Positions 9,521 through 17,230 of a stretch of 64,000 nt of DNA are shown here, piece after piece (position 1 is the first letter of the stretch; every line of letters starts with the position of its first letter). The notes under the pieces were generated by a model. That model made no database searches, was not told where the DNA came from, and worked only from the letters and a program-made list of their open reading frames with translations. The stretch covers positions 1 through 64,000 of the forward strand of contig NZ_ASZC01000019.1 in assembly GCF_000468095.1 (NCBI RefSeq). Reading direction: 5' to 3'. The stretch is from Pantoea sp. AS-PWVM4. GTDB lineage: Bacteria > Pseudomonadota > Gammaproteobacteria > Enterobacterales > Enterobacteriaceae. A program made the translations under genes and the position numbers.

Positions 9521-10371
9521 ATACTTACTCCCTTATTCTTACGCCGGTACTCAAGCGGCGTACAGTCATTGATGTCCCGGAACACCTTGCAGAAATAGTT
9601 GGTATCGGTGAAACCACACTTCTCTGAGACTTCGTTAATTTTCAGGTTGGTGCTGGTCAGCAAGGTTTTCGAACGCGATATCCGGGCTAACTTGAGGTAT
9701 TCATTAAATTTTACGTCTGACTCTCGGGAAAAAAGGCGCGACAAATAACCGGGGGAGATGTTGAATGTCGCTGCGACGCTTTCCCGATTAATATCCGCCT
9801 GGTAATGGCTATCAATATGACTTTTGATCTCATCCAGCAGGGAGAGCGGCCCCTGCGCATTGCTCATGCCATCGGTGATTTGGTGCAGCAGGTCATTCAG
9901 CAACGCATAGACAATATGGGCGAAGGTTTCACCCCTGTTGTTGTGCGCCCACGCCAGTGATTCCGCCAGCTCAAGCAGACGGTCACGCACCGAGCTGCTG
10001 GAGTTCTCAAGATTAAATTTCTCCACTTCTTTGAACTGCGTACCATCCCAGTTGCTGATGCTGAAACCCACATCCTGCTTCCAGAACACAATCGACATGC
10101 AGATCACCGGGGTGCCCCATAACGGAGAGTTCCAGCTATTGGCGGGGATATAGGTGACCGTGCCAACCGGCCGTTGATATTTGACGATCTTATCTTCCCC
10201 TTTCGGCAGCAGCATGCTGAGGCTGCCTTTCACCGTCAGCTCGATACGCGGCACATGCAGATGGTAGGCCATCGCCGGTGGCTGGGCGTTGCCATTTGCC
10301 ACCAGCACGCTGTCGCTGGTGGAACATTGCATACTGAACTCGCTCAAAATCGACTGGATAAATGCGCTCAT
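9517..10371 (-). CDS. AraC-family regulator, YijO-like, inside PTS module B
   Basis: A 284-residue AraC/XylS-type regulator, matching E. coli YijO in length (283) and in neighbourhood (next to a FrwD-like IIB). The N-terminal half looks like a cupin-type sensor domain; the C-terminal 100 residues hold two helix-turn-helix motifs (VAATFNISPGYLSRLF and INEVSEKCGFTDTNYFCKVF) and end with the family's TPLEYRR. It lies 8 bp after the IIC gene and overlaps the IIB gene by 4 bp, so it is made from the same mRNA as the transporter. It probably controls this operon in response to the imported sugar; the ligand is unknown. Confidence 0.9.
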   Translation of the reverse strand: MSAFIQSILSEFSMQCSTSDSVLVANGNAQPPAMAYHLHVPRIELTVKGSLSMLLPKGEDKIVKYQRPVGTVTYIPANSWNSPLWGTPVICMSIVFWKQDVGFSISNWDGTQFKEVEKFNLENSSSSVRDRLLELAESLAWAHNNRGETFAHIVYALLNDLLHQITDGMSNAQGPLSLLDEIKSHIDSHYQADINRESVAATFNISPGYLSRLFSRESDVKFNEYLKLARISRSKTLLTSTNLKINEVSEKCGFTDTNYFCKVFRDINDCTPLEYRRKNKGVSI

Positions 10372-10379
10372 AGCCTGCC

Positions 10380-11399
10380 TTATGCCTGCGGTTTAACGAC
10401 GGTCTTCAGCACCTTAACCGCCAGAGCCGTGGTGACGGTCCCGGCGGCGACGGCCACGATATAGCCCAAATGATTACCGACCACCGGCAGGACGATCAGA
10501 CCGCCCCAGGGGGCAGCATTGGTGGCACCAAACCACAATGAGATCACGGCAGCCACTGCGCTGCCGAGCATAATCGCCGGGATCACCCGCAGCGGATCGG
10601 CGGCCGCAAACGGGATCGCCCCTTCGGTGATACCCATGAAACCCATAATCACCGCAGGCTTACCCGCCTCGCGTTCAACGTCGTTAAAAATCCCCTTAAA
10701 CAGGAAGGTGGCCAGCGCCAGTCCGAGGGGGGGCGTACAGTCGGCGGCAGCGACCGCAGCCATCAATTGTGGGTTGGTGGAGATGAGCGCGACGGCAAAG
10801 AAAAACGCGGTTTTATTCATTGGGCCGCCCATATCCACGGCGATCATGCAACCCAACACGCTGCCGAGAATGATAAACGACGCCCCTTGCATATTGCTGA
10901 GCCAGACACTGAGCCATTTCATTAGCCCGGCTACCGGATCACCGATAATGTAATAAACCGCCATCCCGGTGAGAAAAGTACCGACCAGCGGGATGATAAA
11001 AATCGGCAGCACCATGCGCAGGAAATGCGGGATTTTCAGGCGGTCGATGATCGTCAGCAGTCCCCAGACAATCAGCCCGGCCAGCACGCCAGCCAACATA
11101 CCACCTAAAAATCCGGCCCCCATTTGATACGCCATCAGCCCACCAATGGCACCGGGGGCGATACCGGGTTTATCCACCATTGAATAGGCGATAAAACCGG
11201 CGAGAATTGGGATAAACAGGGTCAGACCCGCCAGACCGATCTGCGACATCGCTTTAAGAAAGCCGTGATCGGGGATCGCCGCCTGGCCGTTGAACATCAC
11301 CGCCAGCGCCAGCAGGACACCGCCTGCCACCACAAACGGAATCATGTACGACACCCCGGTCATAAAATGTCTTTTGGTATTTTTTAATAGTTTTAACAT
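10380..11399 (-). CDS. Fructose-like PTS permease IIC component (module B)
   Basis: A roughly 339-residue polytopic IIC protein, paralogous to the module A IIC, with motifs VDMGGPMNKTA and GITEGAIPFA. The start at 11399 (protein beginning MLKLLKNTK) is preferred because GAGGCGGGT lies directly upstream and it matches the start of its paralogue; the frame is open to 11432, which would overlap the upstream gene. It forms the sugar channel of module B with the IIB encoded downstream. Confidence 0.9.
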   Translation of the reverse strand: MLKLLKNTKRHFMTGVSYMIPFVVAGGVLLALAVMFNGQAAIPDHGFLKAMSQIGLAGLTLFIPILAGFIAYSMVDKPGIAPGAIGGLMAYQMGAGFLGGMLAGVLAGLIVWGLLTIIDRLKIPHFLRMVLPIFIIPLVGTFLTGMAVYYIIGDPVAGLMKWLSVWLSNMQGASFIILGSVLGCMIAVDMGGPMNKTAFFFAVALISTNPQLMAAVAAADCTPPLGLALATFLFKGIFNDVEREAGKPAVIMGFMGITEGAIPFAAADPLRVIPAIMLGSAVAAVISLWFGATNAAPWGGLIVLPVVGNHLGYIVAVAAGTVTTALAVKVLKTVVKPQA

Positions 11400-11425
11400 A
11401 CCCGCCTCATCATCGCGTTTGGCAA

Positions 11426-12988
11426 CTAGCACGCTAAGGTACTGATTATCAGGTGGTAGAGCGCATCAGGTGTGGCTGCGCTTTTGGCTTTGGCGACAAA
11501 TTCGTCGTTCATCAGCATCCGCGCCAGCGTGGAAAAATATTTCATATGTTCGTTTTCCGCTGCGGCCTGGCTGATGGTCAACATAAACACCGTATCCACC
11601 GACACCCCGCCCCAGACAACGGGCTGGCGCAGTGTCGCGACGCTGATGGTGGAATCGAGAATGGCATCGCTGCGGGCGTGCGGAATAGCAAAGCCAGAAC
11701 CGACCACGGTGGGGAAGGGAACCTCCCGTGACCAGATATCCTGGCACAGCTTATCCCGGCAGTCGGTGCGTTGGTGCAGCCACAGGTTATCGACCATTTT
11801 TTTAATCACTTCGTTTTTGTCGCACGCATCCAACCCCCACAGGATCATGTCCGGCGTCAACAGAGGCTTATCTGTGCGGGTGGAGGGCCCCTTCAGGCGC
11901 ATTTGTTGTTGCACGTCTTTTTCATGACGGTAATAACGCAGGATCTTGTCATCCGCGCGGGTGATCAGCAGCCCCAGATCACCATCGAGCACCATCTCTT
12001 GCTGAGGTGAAAATGGCTGAGTGGCAAAATCAATATCAGCAAGGGTAGGGATGCCCTGAGAACGGGCGAGAATAGCCGTATGCGATGTTTTGCCGGTAGA
12101 GGACAAGATAAGACCGGCGAGATGTTGTTTGTTGAGCGCCAGGAACTGGCCGGGCGTCAGGCTATCGGCGATCACCAGGGCCGGTTCATCTAATGACAGC
12201 GCAGGTGGCAACCCAGACTGAGCACCGTATATCTCGACAAGCAGTTGCGTGGCGATGTCCAGCATATCCAGCGTGCGTTCCTGAATATAATGGCTGGATG
12301 AGCGTTCGAGGATGGCGCTGAAGCCCATTGCCGCGTTGATAATGGCAGACCAGGCATTCATCGGGGCATCAAGATAGCTGATGATGCTGTCGCGAAAGGC
12401 ACTGTCGGTAATAAATAACAAATGGGCTTCGAGCAGGTCCTGTTCAATACCCCGGGCGGCTGCCAGCGCCGCTTCTTTGTTGATCCGCAGCGTTCGCAGC
12501 CCCTCCGTCAGACGCGCTATCTCCGTCTCCCGGTTAGCGGTAGTGCCAGGGCTACGGATCAGTAACTCACCAAAGGTCACCCCCTTGAGCACTCGCGGTT
12601 TGGCGATGGCGATACCGCCGCTGATGCGAACGCCGGTCAGATATTGCGGTTGCAGTTCGTGCAGACAGCGCGGGAGGGAACCGTTAGTGACGGCCAGCGC
12701 CGGCTCAACAAGGGTGGTAAACGCCGGAAGGTTATTCAGCAAAGCTTGCAGGGCGACAGAGGCGGGGAGCGCGTCAGCACCGTGCAGCGTAATCAGACAG
12801 CTATCGTCCAGCAGCGTATCTGTGGCGATCAGGGAGAGGGCACTTTTGGCGTTTGCTTCCAGCGCGGTTCGGTTGTTTTGCCACACCACCTCGCACTGAA
12901 AGGTGTTGCACAGACGCGCGATATGCCCGGCAGGTCTGGCGTGGATCCCCTCGCTTATCTCGCATTGATAAGTTATTTCCACCACCAT
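11426..12988 (-). CDS. HPr-EI(N)-IIA fusion lacking the enzyme I C-terminal domain
   Basis: A 520-residue paralogue of the complete 836-residue fusion of module A. Residues 1 to about 366 align without a gap to HPr plus the EI N-domain (His16 in HARPA, His303 in TSHTAILAR). The chain then jumps straight to the IIA domain (from about residue 370, His437 in GFAIPHARSD). The whole EI C-domain, which binds PEP and carries the catalytic cysteine, is absent: about 316 residues. The frame is intact, so this is a clean deletion rather than decay. The protein cannot take phosphate from PEP alone and would need an EI C-domain in trans or phosphorylated general HPr. The start at 12988 has GGAG six bases upstream. 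Confidence 0.9.
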   Translation of the reverse strand: MVVEITYQCEISEGIHARPAGHIARLCNTFQCEVVWQNNRTALEANAKSALSLIATDTLLDDSCLITLHGADALPASVALQALLNNLPAFTTLVEPALAVTNGSLPRCLHELQPQYLTGVRISGGIAIAKPRVLKGVTFGELLIRSPGTTANRETEIARLTEGLRTLRINKEAALAAARGIEQDLLEAHLLFITDSAFRDSIISYLDAPMNAWSAIINAAMGFSAILERSSSHYIQERTLDMLDIATQLLVEIYGAQSGLPPALSLDEPALVIADSLTPGQFLALNKQHLAGLILSSTGKTSHTAILARSQGIPTLADIDFATQPFSPQQEMVLDGDLGLLITRADDKILRYYRHEKDVQQQMRLKGPSTRTDKPLLTPDMILWGLDACDKNEVIKKMVDNLWLHQRTDCRDKLCQDIWSREVPFPTVVGSGFAIPHARSDAILDSTISVATLRQPVVWGGVSVDTVFMLTISQAAAENEHMKYFSTLARMLMNDEFVAKAKSAATPDALYHLIISTLAC

Positions 12989-13124
12989 TCTGACTCCAGG
13001 CATAAGGTCAATACGCGGGTTGACCGGTTTGAGTTATCTCTCCGGTGGCGGGTATCTTTAACCGTTTAAGTAAGCGCTAATATAGTAAAAACGTTACCTT
13101 TTCTGGAAAATAGTGACCTGATGA

Positions 13125-13150
13125 TGAATTTGTGACACTTGTCATATTAA
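13125..13150 (-). promoter_or_regulatory. CRP-like site upstream of PTS module B
   Basis: TGTGA-cacttg-TCATA at 13131-13146, the same ten half-site bases as the module A site and again matching the CRP consensus in nine of ten. It is centred about 150 bp upstream of the truncated fusion gene. The parallel placement supports shared catabolite control. Confidence 0.5.
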
Positions 13151-13153
13151 AAA

Positions 13154-13175
13154 GCGACCGCATCCAGGCGGGCGC
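13154..13175 (-). terminator. Bidirectional hairpin downstream of LysR gene
   Basis: GCGACCGC / GCGGGCGC stem with one mismatch. T-rich tracts follow on both strands (CTTTTTAA on minus, TTGTTTTTA on plus). It probably ends the LysR transcript and insulates module B. Confidence 0.6.
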
Positions 13176-13263
13176 ATTGTTTTTATTATCAATATTGATT
13201 GGGAGCGATTAGCGAGGGATTGCGGCACAGGTCACAATTTTAAAGTTTTTGCCTTTTTCAGCA

Positions 13264-14151
13264 TCAACGAATTTTTCCCCGGTATCTGACGGCGTCAACA
13301 AAGGCGGCGAAGGCGGAGGAGGTATTACGCCGATTCGGATAATAAAGATGAAAACCTTCAAACATCGGGCTCCAGTCAGACAGCACTTCCACCAGACGTC
13401 CGGCTTCAATGTGCGGCTGAGCCATCGAATCTGGTACATAGGCCAGCCCGATACCATCCAGCGCGCCATTCATCACATGCAGGATGCTGTTCGATATTAA
13501 CGGGCCGTTGACCCGAATATTCAATTTCCGCCCTTCCTTTTCAAACTCCCAGGCATAAACACTGCCCGCGGGAGAGTGGCGGATATTGATGCAGCGATGC
13601 CGGGCAAGATCCTGTGGGGTCAATGGCGCAGGATTGGCCTGAAAATATTCCGGTGTGCCGACCACCGCCAGCCGCCAGTCAGGTCCCATACGCACCGCAA
13701 TCATATCTTTGCTAATCGACTCACCCAACCGGATACCGGCGTCAAAACGTTCGGAGACGATATTGGTAAAACCATAATCAATGCAGATCTCAATACTGAT
13801 ATCCGGATATTGCGCCAGAAAAGCGGGCAACATCGGACGTAATAAATCTTCAGCTGCATTATCAGAACAGGTAATACGAATATTGCCTGCGGGTGTGTCG
13901 CGTAATTCAGCAATCCGTTCTATTTCACTGTTTATCTGCTCAAACAGCGGGGCGACGGAGAGTAATAATTTCTCACCGGCTTCTGTGGGAGCAACATTGC
14001 GCGTGGTACGCGCCAGCAAGCGCACGCCAATTCTTTCCTCCAGATTGCGCATGGTATGGCTCAAAGCCGAAGGGCTGACACCAAGAAGGGCCGCAGCACG
14101 GGTGAAGCTTCTCTCTCTGGCTACGGTGATAAACGCCTGGATATCATTCAT
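13264..14151 (-). CDS. LysR-family transcriptional regulator
   Basis: A 295-residue LysR-type regulator: winged HTH at residues 1-60 ([33 protein letters not shown]) and a periplasmic-binding-like effector domain behind it. It is strongly similar to the LysR protein encoded at 42989, with shared phrases such as [10 protein letters not shown] and SKDMIAVRMGPD. It is divergent from the molybdenum oxidoreductase operon and is the natural candidate to control it. An inverted repeat just upstream of its own start may be its operator. Confidence 0.92.
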   Translation of the reverse strand: MNDIQAFITVARERSFTRAAALLGVSPSALSHTMRNLEERIGVRLLARTTRNVAPTEAGEKLLLSVAPLFEQINSEIERIAELRDTPAGNIRITCSDNAAEDLLRPMLPAFLAQYPDISIEICIDYGFTNIVSERFDAGIRLGESISKDMIAVRMGPDWRLAVVGTPEYFQANPAPLTPQDLARHRCINIRHSPAGSVYAWEFEKEGRKLNIRVNGPLISNSILHVMNGALDGIGLAYVPDSMAQPHIEAGRLVEVLSDWSPMFEGFHLYYPNRRNTSSAFAAFVDAVRYRGKIR

Positions 14152-14516
14152 TAAATCTGCGCCTTATTTGTGATTATTTTTCACAACCAGGTGCAAATTA
14201 TCCCATCTGTTCAAGGTAATCCACGTCATTTACCCTTGGGGCTGTTGTTCAGCACAGAATATTAAACAGGAAGGTTGAATAAGAATATTTCTCATTGGTG
14301 GGTCGGTAAACCTTGATTGGTGAATTTTTTTCATAACGGCATTTCGATATTCACTATTAAACATTGCGCTACGCTTAATAATAATCAGGACTTAGGTATG
14401 TCCACGATTCCTTTCCGTGCGGAATTCGATGTCGTTGTAGAAATTATTATATTACGATTTTCCATTCTGGCTATTTTCCCGCTCTGACTTTTCTCACTTT
14501 TTAATACCGGAGACCT
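14152..14516. other. 365-bp divergent intergenic region
   Basis: AT-rich control region between the LysR gene and the oxidoreductase operon. It holds the inverted repeat at 14168-14186 and a GGAGACCT ribosome-binding site at its right end. No gene, repeat element or RNA structure was seen in the remainder. Confidence 0.6.
14168..14186. promoter_or_regulatory. Inverted repeat, candidate LysR operator
   Basis: TTGTGA-N7-TCACAA, perfect 6-bp arms, 17 bp from the LysR start codon. The spacing of 7 does not fit CRP (N6). LysR proteins bind dyad sites containing T-N11-A, so an autoregulatory operator is the better reading. Confidence 0.4.
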
Positions 14517-14975
14517 ATGGAACTGCACATTAATAACAAAATCTGGCAGGTCGATGCAGAAGGTGATACGCCGCTGCTGTGGGTAATCCGCGACGATCTG
14601 GGGATGACCGGGACCAAGTATGGCTGCGGTCTGGCGCAATGCGGCGCCTGTTCGGTAATGATTGACGGTCAGATTACCCGCGCGTGTGTCACGCCGATTG
14701 ATAAGTTGGCTGGCAAGCAGATCACCACCATTGAAGCGATTGAAGCCGATGAAATGGGTAAACGCGTGGTCGAGGCTTGGGTTAAGTATCAGGTGCCGCA
14801 GTGTGGCTATTGTCAGTCAGGGCAGGTGATGGCGGCGACAGCGTTACTCAAACAACATGCCCATCCCTCAGACGCACAGATTGCCGCCGCAATGGTGAAC
14901 CTGTGTCGCTGTGGCACCTATAACGCCATCAGTGCGGCCATTCATGATGTGGCTGGTAAGGGAGAAACAGCATGA
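14517..14975 (+). CDS. iorA: 2Fe-2S subunit of molybdenum hydroxylase (isoquinoline 1-oxidoreductase alpha type)
   Basis: A 152-residue small subunit of the xanthine oxidase/aldehyde oxidase family. It carries two [2Fe-2S] clusters: a plant-ferredoxin type (Cys37, Cys42, Cys45, Cys57) and a helical-bundle type (Cys96, Cys99, Cys130, Cys132). It passes electrons from the Mo-subunit towards an outside acceptor, probably the cytochrome c encoded two genes downstream. GGAGACCT precedes the start. It overlaps the Mo-subunit gene by 4 bp (ATGA). The iorA symbol indicates family only; the substrate is probably an aldehyde or N-heterocycle. Confidence 0.92.
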   Translation: MELHINNKIWQVDAEGDTPLLWVIRDDLGMTGTKYGCGLAQCGACSVMIDGQITRACVTPIDKLAGKQITTIEAIEADEMGKRVVEAWVKYQVPQCGYCQSGQVMAATALLKQHAHPSDAQIAAAMVNLCRCGTYNAISAAIHDVAGKGETA

Positions 14976-17212
14976 GCGACCACGACGAGGTGATAGCATC
15001 GCTGAGCGAGGATCGGCCCGCGAACTTCTCCCGGCGGCGTTTTCTGTTGGCAACTGGCAGTGTGGCGGGTGCGTTGGTGCTGGGTATCGGCTTACCTGTT
15101 GCGCAAAGCCGTGCACAAGCCACTGGCGCTGTACCCGCTCCGGGCACGCTGGTTCCGGCTTTTCTCGAGATTCGACCGGATGGCTCGGTAAAGTTCCTCT
15201 CGCCCTTTATCGAAGGCGGGCAGGGCATTTTTACCGCTATGGCGCAGATTGTCGGTGAAGAACTGGATGCCGATCCCGCCACCTTCGTGGTGGAAAATGC
15301 ACCGGCAGGTTCCCAGTATAAAGTGATGGATAGCGGGTTGCGCATTACCGGCGGTAGCCAGTCGGTGCGCACCAGCTACACCACCATGCGCCGTCTCGGC
15401 GCGCTGGCGCGGCAGATGTTGCTTCAGGCGGCGGCCACTACGCTGTCTGTCCCCATTGAGCGTCTGCGTACCGAACCCGGCAAAGTGATCCATGACGATT
15501 CAGGCCGTTCGCTCTCTTATGGTGAGCTGGCTGCGCGGGCGCGTGATTTGCCGGTTCCGCCACCGGATTCGGTGCGCCTGAAGGACCCCGCGCAGTTTCG
15601 CTGGATTGGCAAACCGGTGCCGCGTCTGGATATGCATGAAAAATCGACCGGTCAGGCGATTTATACCATCGATTGTCGCGTAGATGACATGCTGCATGCG
15701 GCGGTGCAGCATGCGCCACGCCTGGGGCTGAACGTTGGCCCGTTGCGCAATGCCGAGCAGGTGAAGGCGATGAAGGGGGTGCATTCGGTGCATGTGCTGC
15801 CGGGTGCGGTGGCGGTAGTGGCCGAGCGTTGGTGGCAGGCGAAGCGTGCTGTTGAAAGCTTGCAGGTCGAGTGGCAGGAACCTCAGACGCCGGACGGTCG
15901 TTACATGCCTGCTGACTTCTCCTCAGCTGACTTTGCCGATGCGCTGGCGAAAGAACCGGGTAACGGTGAAGACGCGGAAGTCACAGGTAACATCACCGAG
16001 GGAATGTCAGCGGCGAAAACCACGCTGAGCGCGACCTATCACAGCCAGTATCTCAATCACGCCCAACTGGAGCCGCCCTCCGCGCTGGCGCGCTTTAATC
16101 CCGACGGCACCCTGGAGTTGTGGCTACCTAATCAGGCACCGGAAATGTTCCAGGCCGATGCGGCGAAACGGACCGGTCTGCCCGCTGAAAAAATCATTAT
16201 CCATTCGCCACTGCTGGGGGGCTTTTTTGGCCGCCATTTTGTCTATGACACCGCTATGGTCTATCCCCAGGCCATTCAACTGGCACAGGCGGTCGGTCGC
16301 CCGGTTAAGGTGATCTGGAGCCGCGAAGAGGAGTTTTTACGCGATACTCATCGACCGATGGCAGCGGTGCGTTTTCGTGCCGGTCTGGATGATAAAGGCT
16401 ATCCGCTGGCGCTGGAGGCGATCAGCATTTGTGAAGGCCCGACAGAAGGACTGGCCGGGAAACACGGTGCCAAACTGGACCCAACGGCAGTGGAAGGGCT
16501 GGCGGGGAAATCCTACTCAATCCCCCATGTACGCATCGCCCAGATCTACAAAAAAGGCCCGGTAAGGCTGGGTTACTGGCGCTCAGTAGGCAATTCGATG
16601 AACGATTTTCTCTACGAGTGTTTCCTTGATGAGATTGCTGATCACGGCAAGATCGATCCCTTCGCTTTGCGTCTGCATTTGTTACAGGGTAACGAACGGC
16701 TGACCAAACTGCTCAATACCGTGGCGGAGATGTCTGGGGGATGGCAGGCCGGGCCTTACACCGCCGCAGATGGCAGCCGCCGCGCCCGTGGTGTCGCGAT
16801 GGCTTCGCCGTTCGGCACTGAAGCGGCAGCGATTGCCGAAGTGTCGATTGAAAACGGCCAGGTCAGGGTTCATCAGGTGTGGGAAGCCGTTGACCCTGGC
16901 AGCATCGTCAATCCGGCGATCGTCGAGGCGCAGGTCAATGGCGCGATAGCGCTTGGACTTTCTCAGGTACTGCTTGAGGAGAGCGTGTATGAGAAGGGGC
17001 AACCGGTGGCGCGTAACTACGATATGTACCCGATTCTGCCGCCCTCACGCATGGCAAAGGTAGAAGTACGCATCGTGGAGAGCGGGGCGAAGATGGGGGG
17101 TATCGGTGAACCGCCATTGCCTGCGATTCCTCCGGCGGTGGCCAATGCGGTTTCCCGGTTGACCGGGCAACGTATCCGTTCAATGCCGCTTTCACACTAT
17201 GATTTCACCTGA
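14972..17212 (+). CDS. iorB: Molybdopterin-binding subunit of exported aldehyde/isoquinoline oxidoreductase
   Basis: A 746-residue molybdenum cofactor subunit. A twin-arginine signal SRRRFLLATG at residues 20-29, followed by a hydrophobic stretch, sends the folded complex to the periplasm, where it hydroxylates an aldehyde or heteroaromatic carbon using water. The catalytic glutamate of the family lies in GGIGEPPLPAIPP near the C-terminus, and GGFFGRHF matches the cofactor-binding region. Length fits the family (about 730-750). It sits between the 2Fe-2S subunit and a membrane-anchored cytochrome c, the arrangement of the acetic-acid-bacterium-type aldehyde dehydrogenases. Confidence 0.92.
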   Translation: MSDHDEVIASLSEDRPANFSRRRFLLATGSVAGALVLGIGLPVAQSRAQATGAVPAPGTLVPAFLEIRPDGSVKFLSPFIEGGQGIFTAMAQIVGEELDADPATFVVENAPAGSQYKVMDSGLRITGGSQSVRTSYTTMRRLGALARQMLLQAAATTLSVPIERLRTEPGKVIHDDSGRSLSYGELAARARDLPVPPPDSVRLKDPAQFRWIGKPVPRLDMHEKSTGQAIYTIDCRVDDMLHAAVQHAPRLGLNVGPLRNAEQVKAMKGVHSVHVLPGAVAVVAERWWQAKRAVESLQVEWQEPQTPDGRYMPADFSSADFADALAKEPGNGEDAEVTGNITEGMSAAKTTLSATYHSQYLNHAQLEPPSALARFNPDGTLELWLPNQAPEMFQADAAKRTGLPAEKIIIHSPLLGGFFGRHFVYDTAMVYPQAIQLAQAVGRPVKVIWSREEEFLRDTHRPMAAVRFRAGLDDKGYPLALEAISICEGPTEGLAGKHGAKLDPTAVEGLAGKSYSIPHVRIAQIYKKGPVRLGYWRSVGNSMNDFLYECFLDEIADHGKIDPFALRLHLLQGNERLTKLLNTVAEMSGGWQAGPYTAADGSRRARGVAMASPFGTEAAAIAEVSIENGQVRVHQVWEAVDPGSIVNPAIVEAQVNGAIALGLSQVLLEESVYEKGQPVARNYDMYPILPPSRMAKVEVRIVESGAKMGGIGEPPLPAIPPAVANAVSRLTGQRIRSMPLSHYDFT

Positions 17213-17230
17213 GCCTGAGGGATGGATGAC

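Noticed and set aside
11400..11432. Upstream start for the module B IIC giving overlap with the truncated fusion gene
   Set aside because: The ATG at 11399 has a much better ribosome-binding site and matches the paralogue's N-terminus.
14168..14186. TTGTGA...TCACAA as a CRP site
   Set aside because: Spacing between the half-sites is 7 rather than 6, so a LysR operator reading was preferred.
14385..14639. Minus-strand frame in the intergenic region upstream of the 2Fe-2S subunit gene
   Set aside because: It runs into the coding region of the 2Fe-2S subunit, has no ribosome-binding site and no recognisable similarity.
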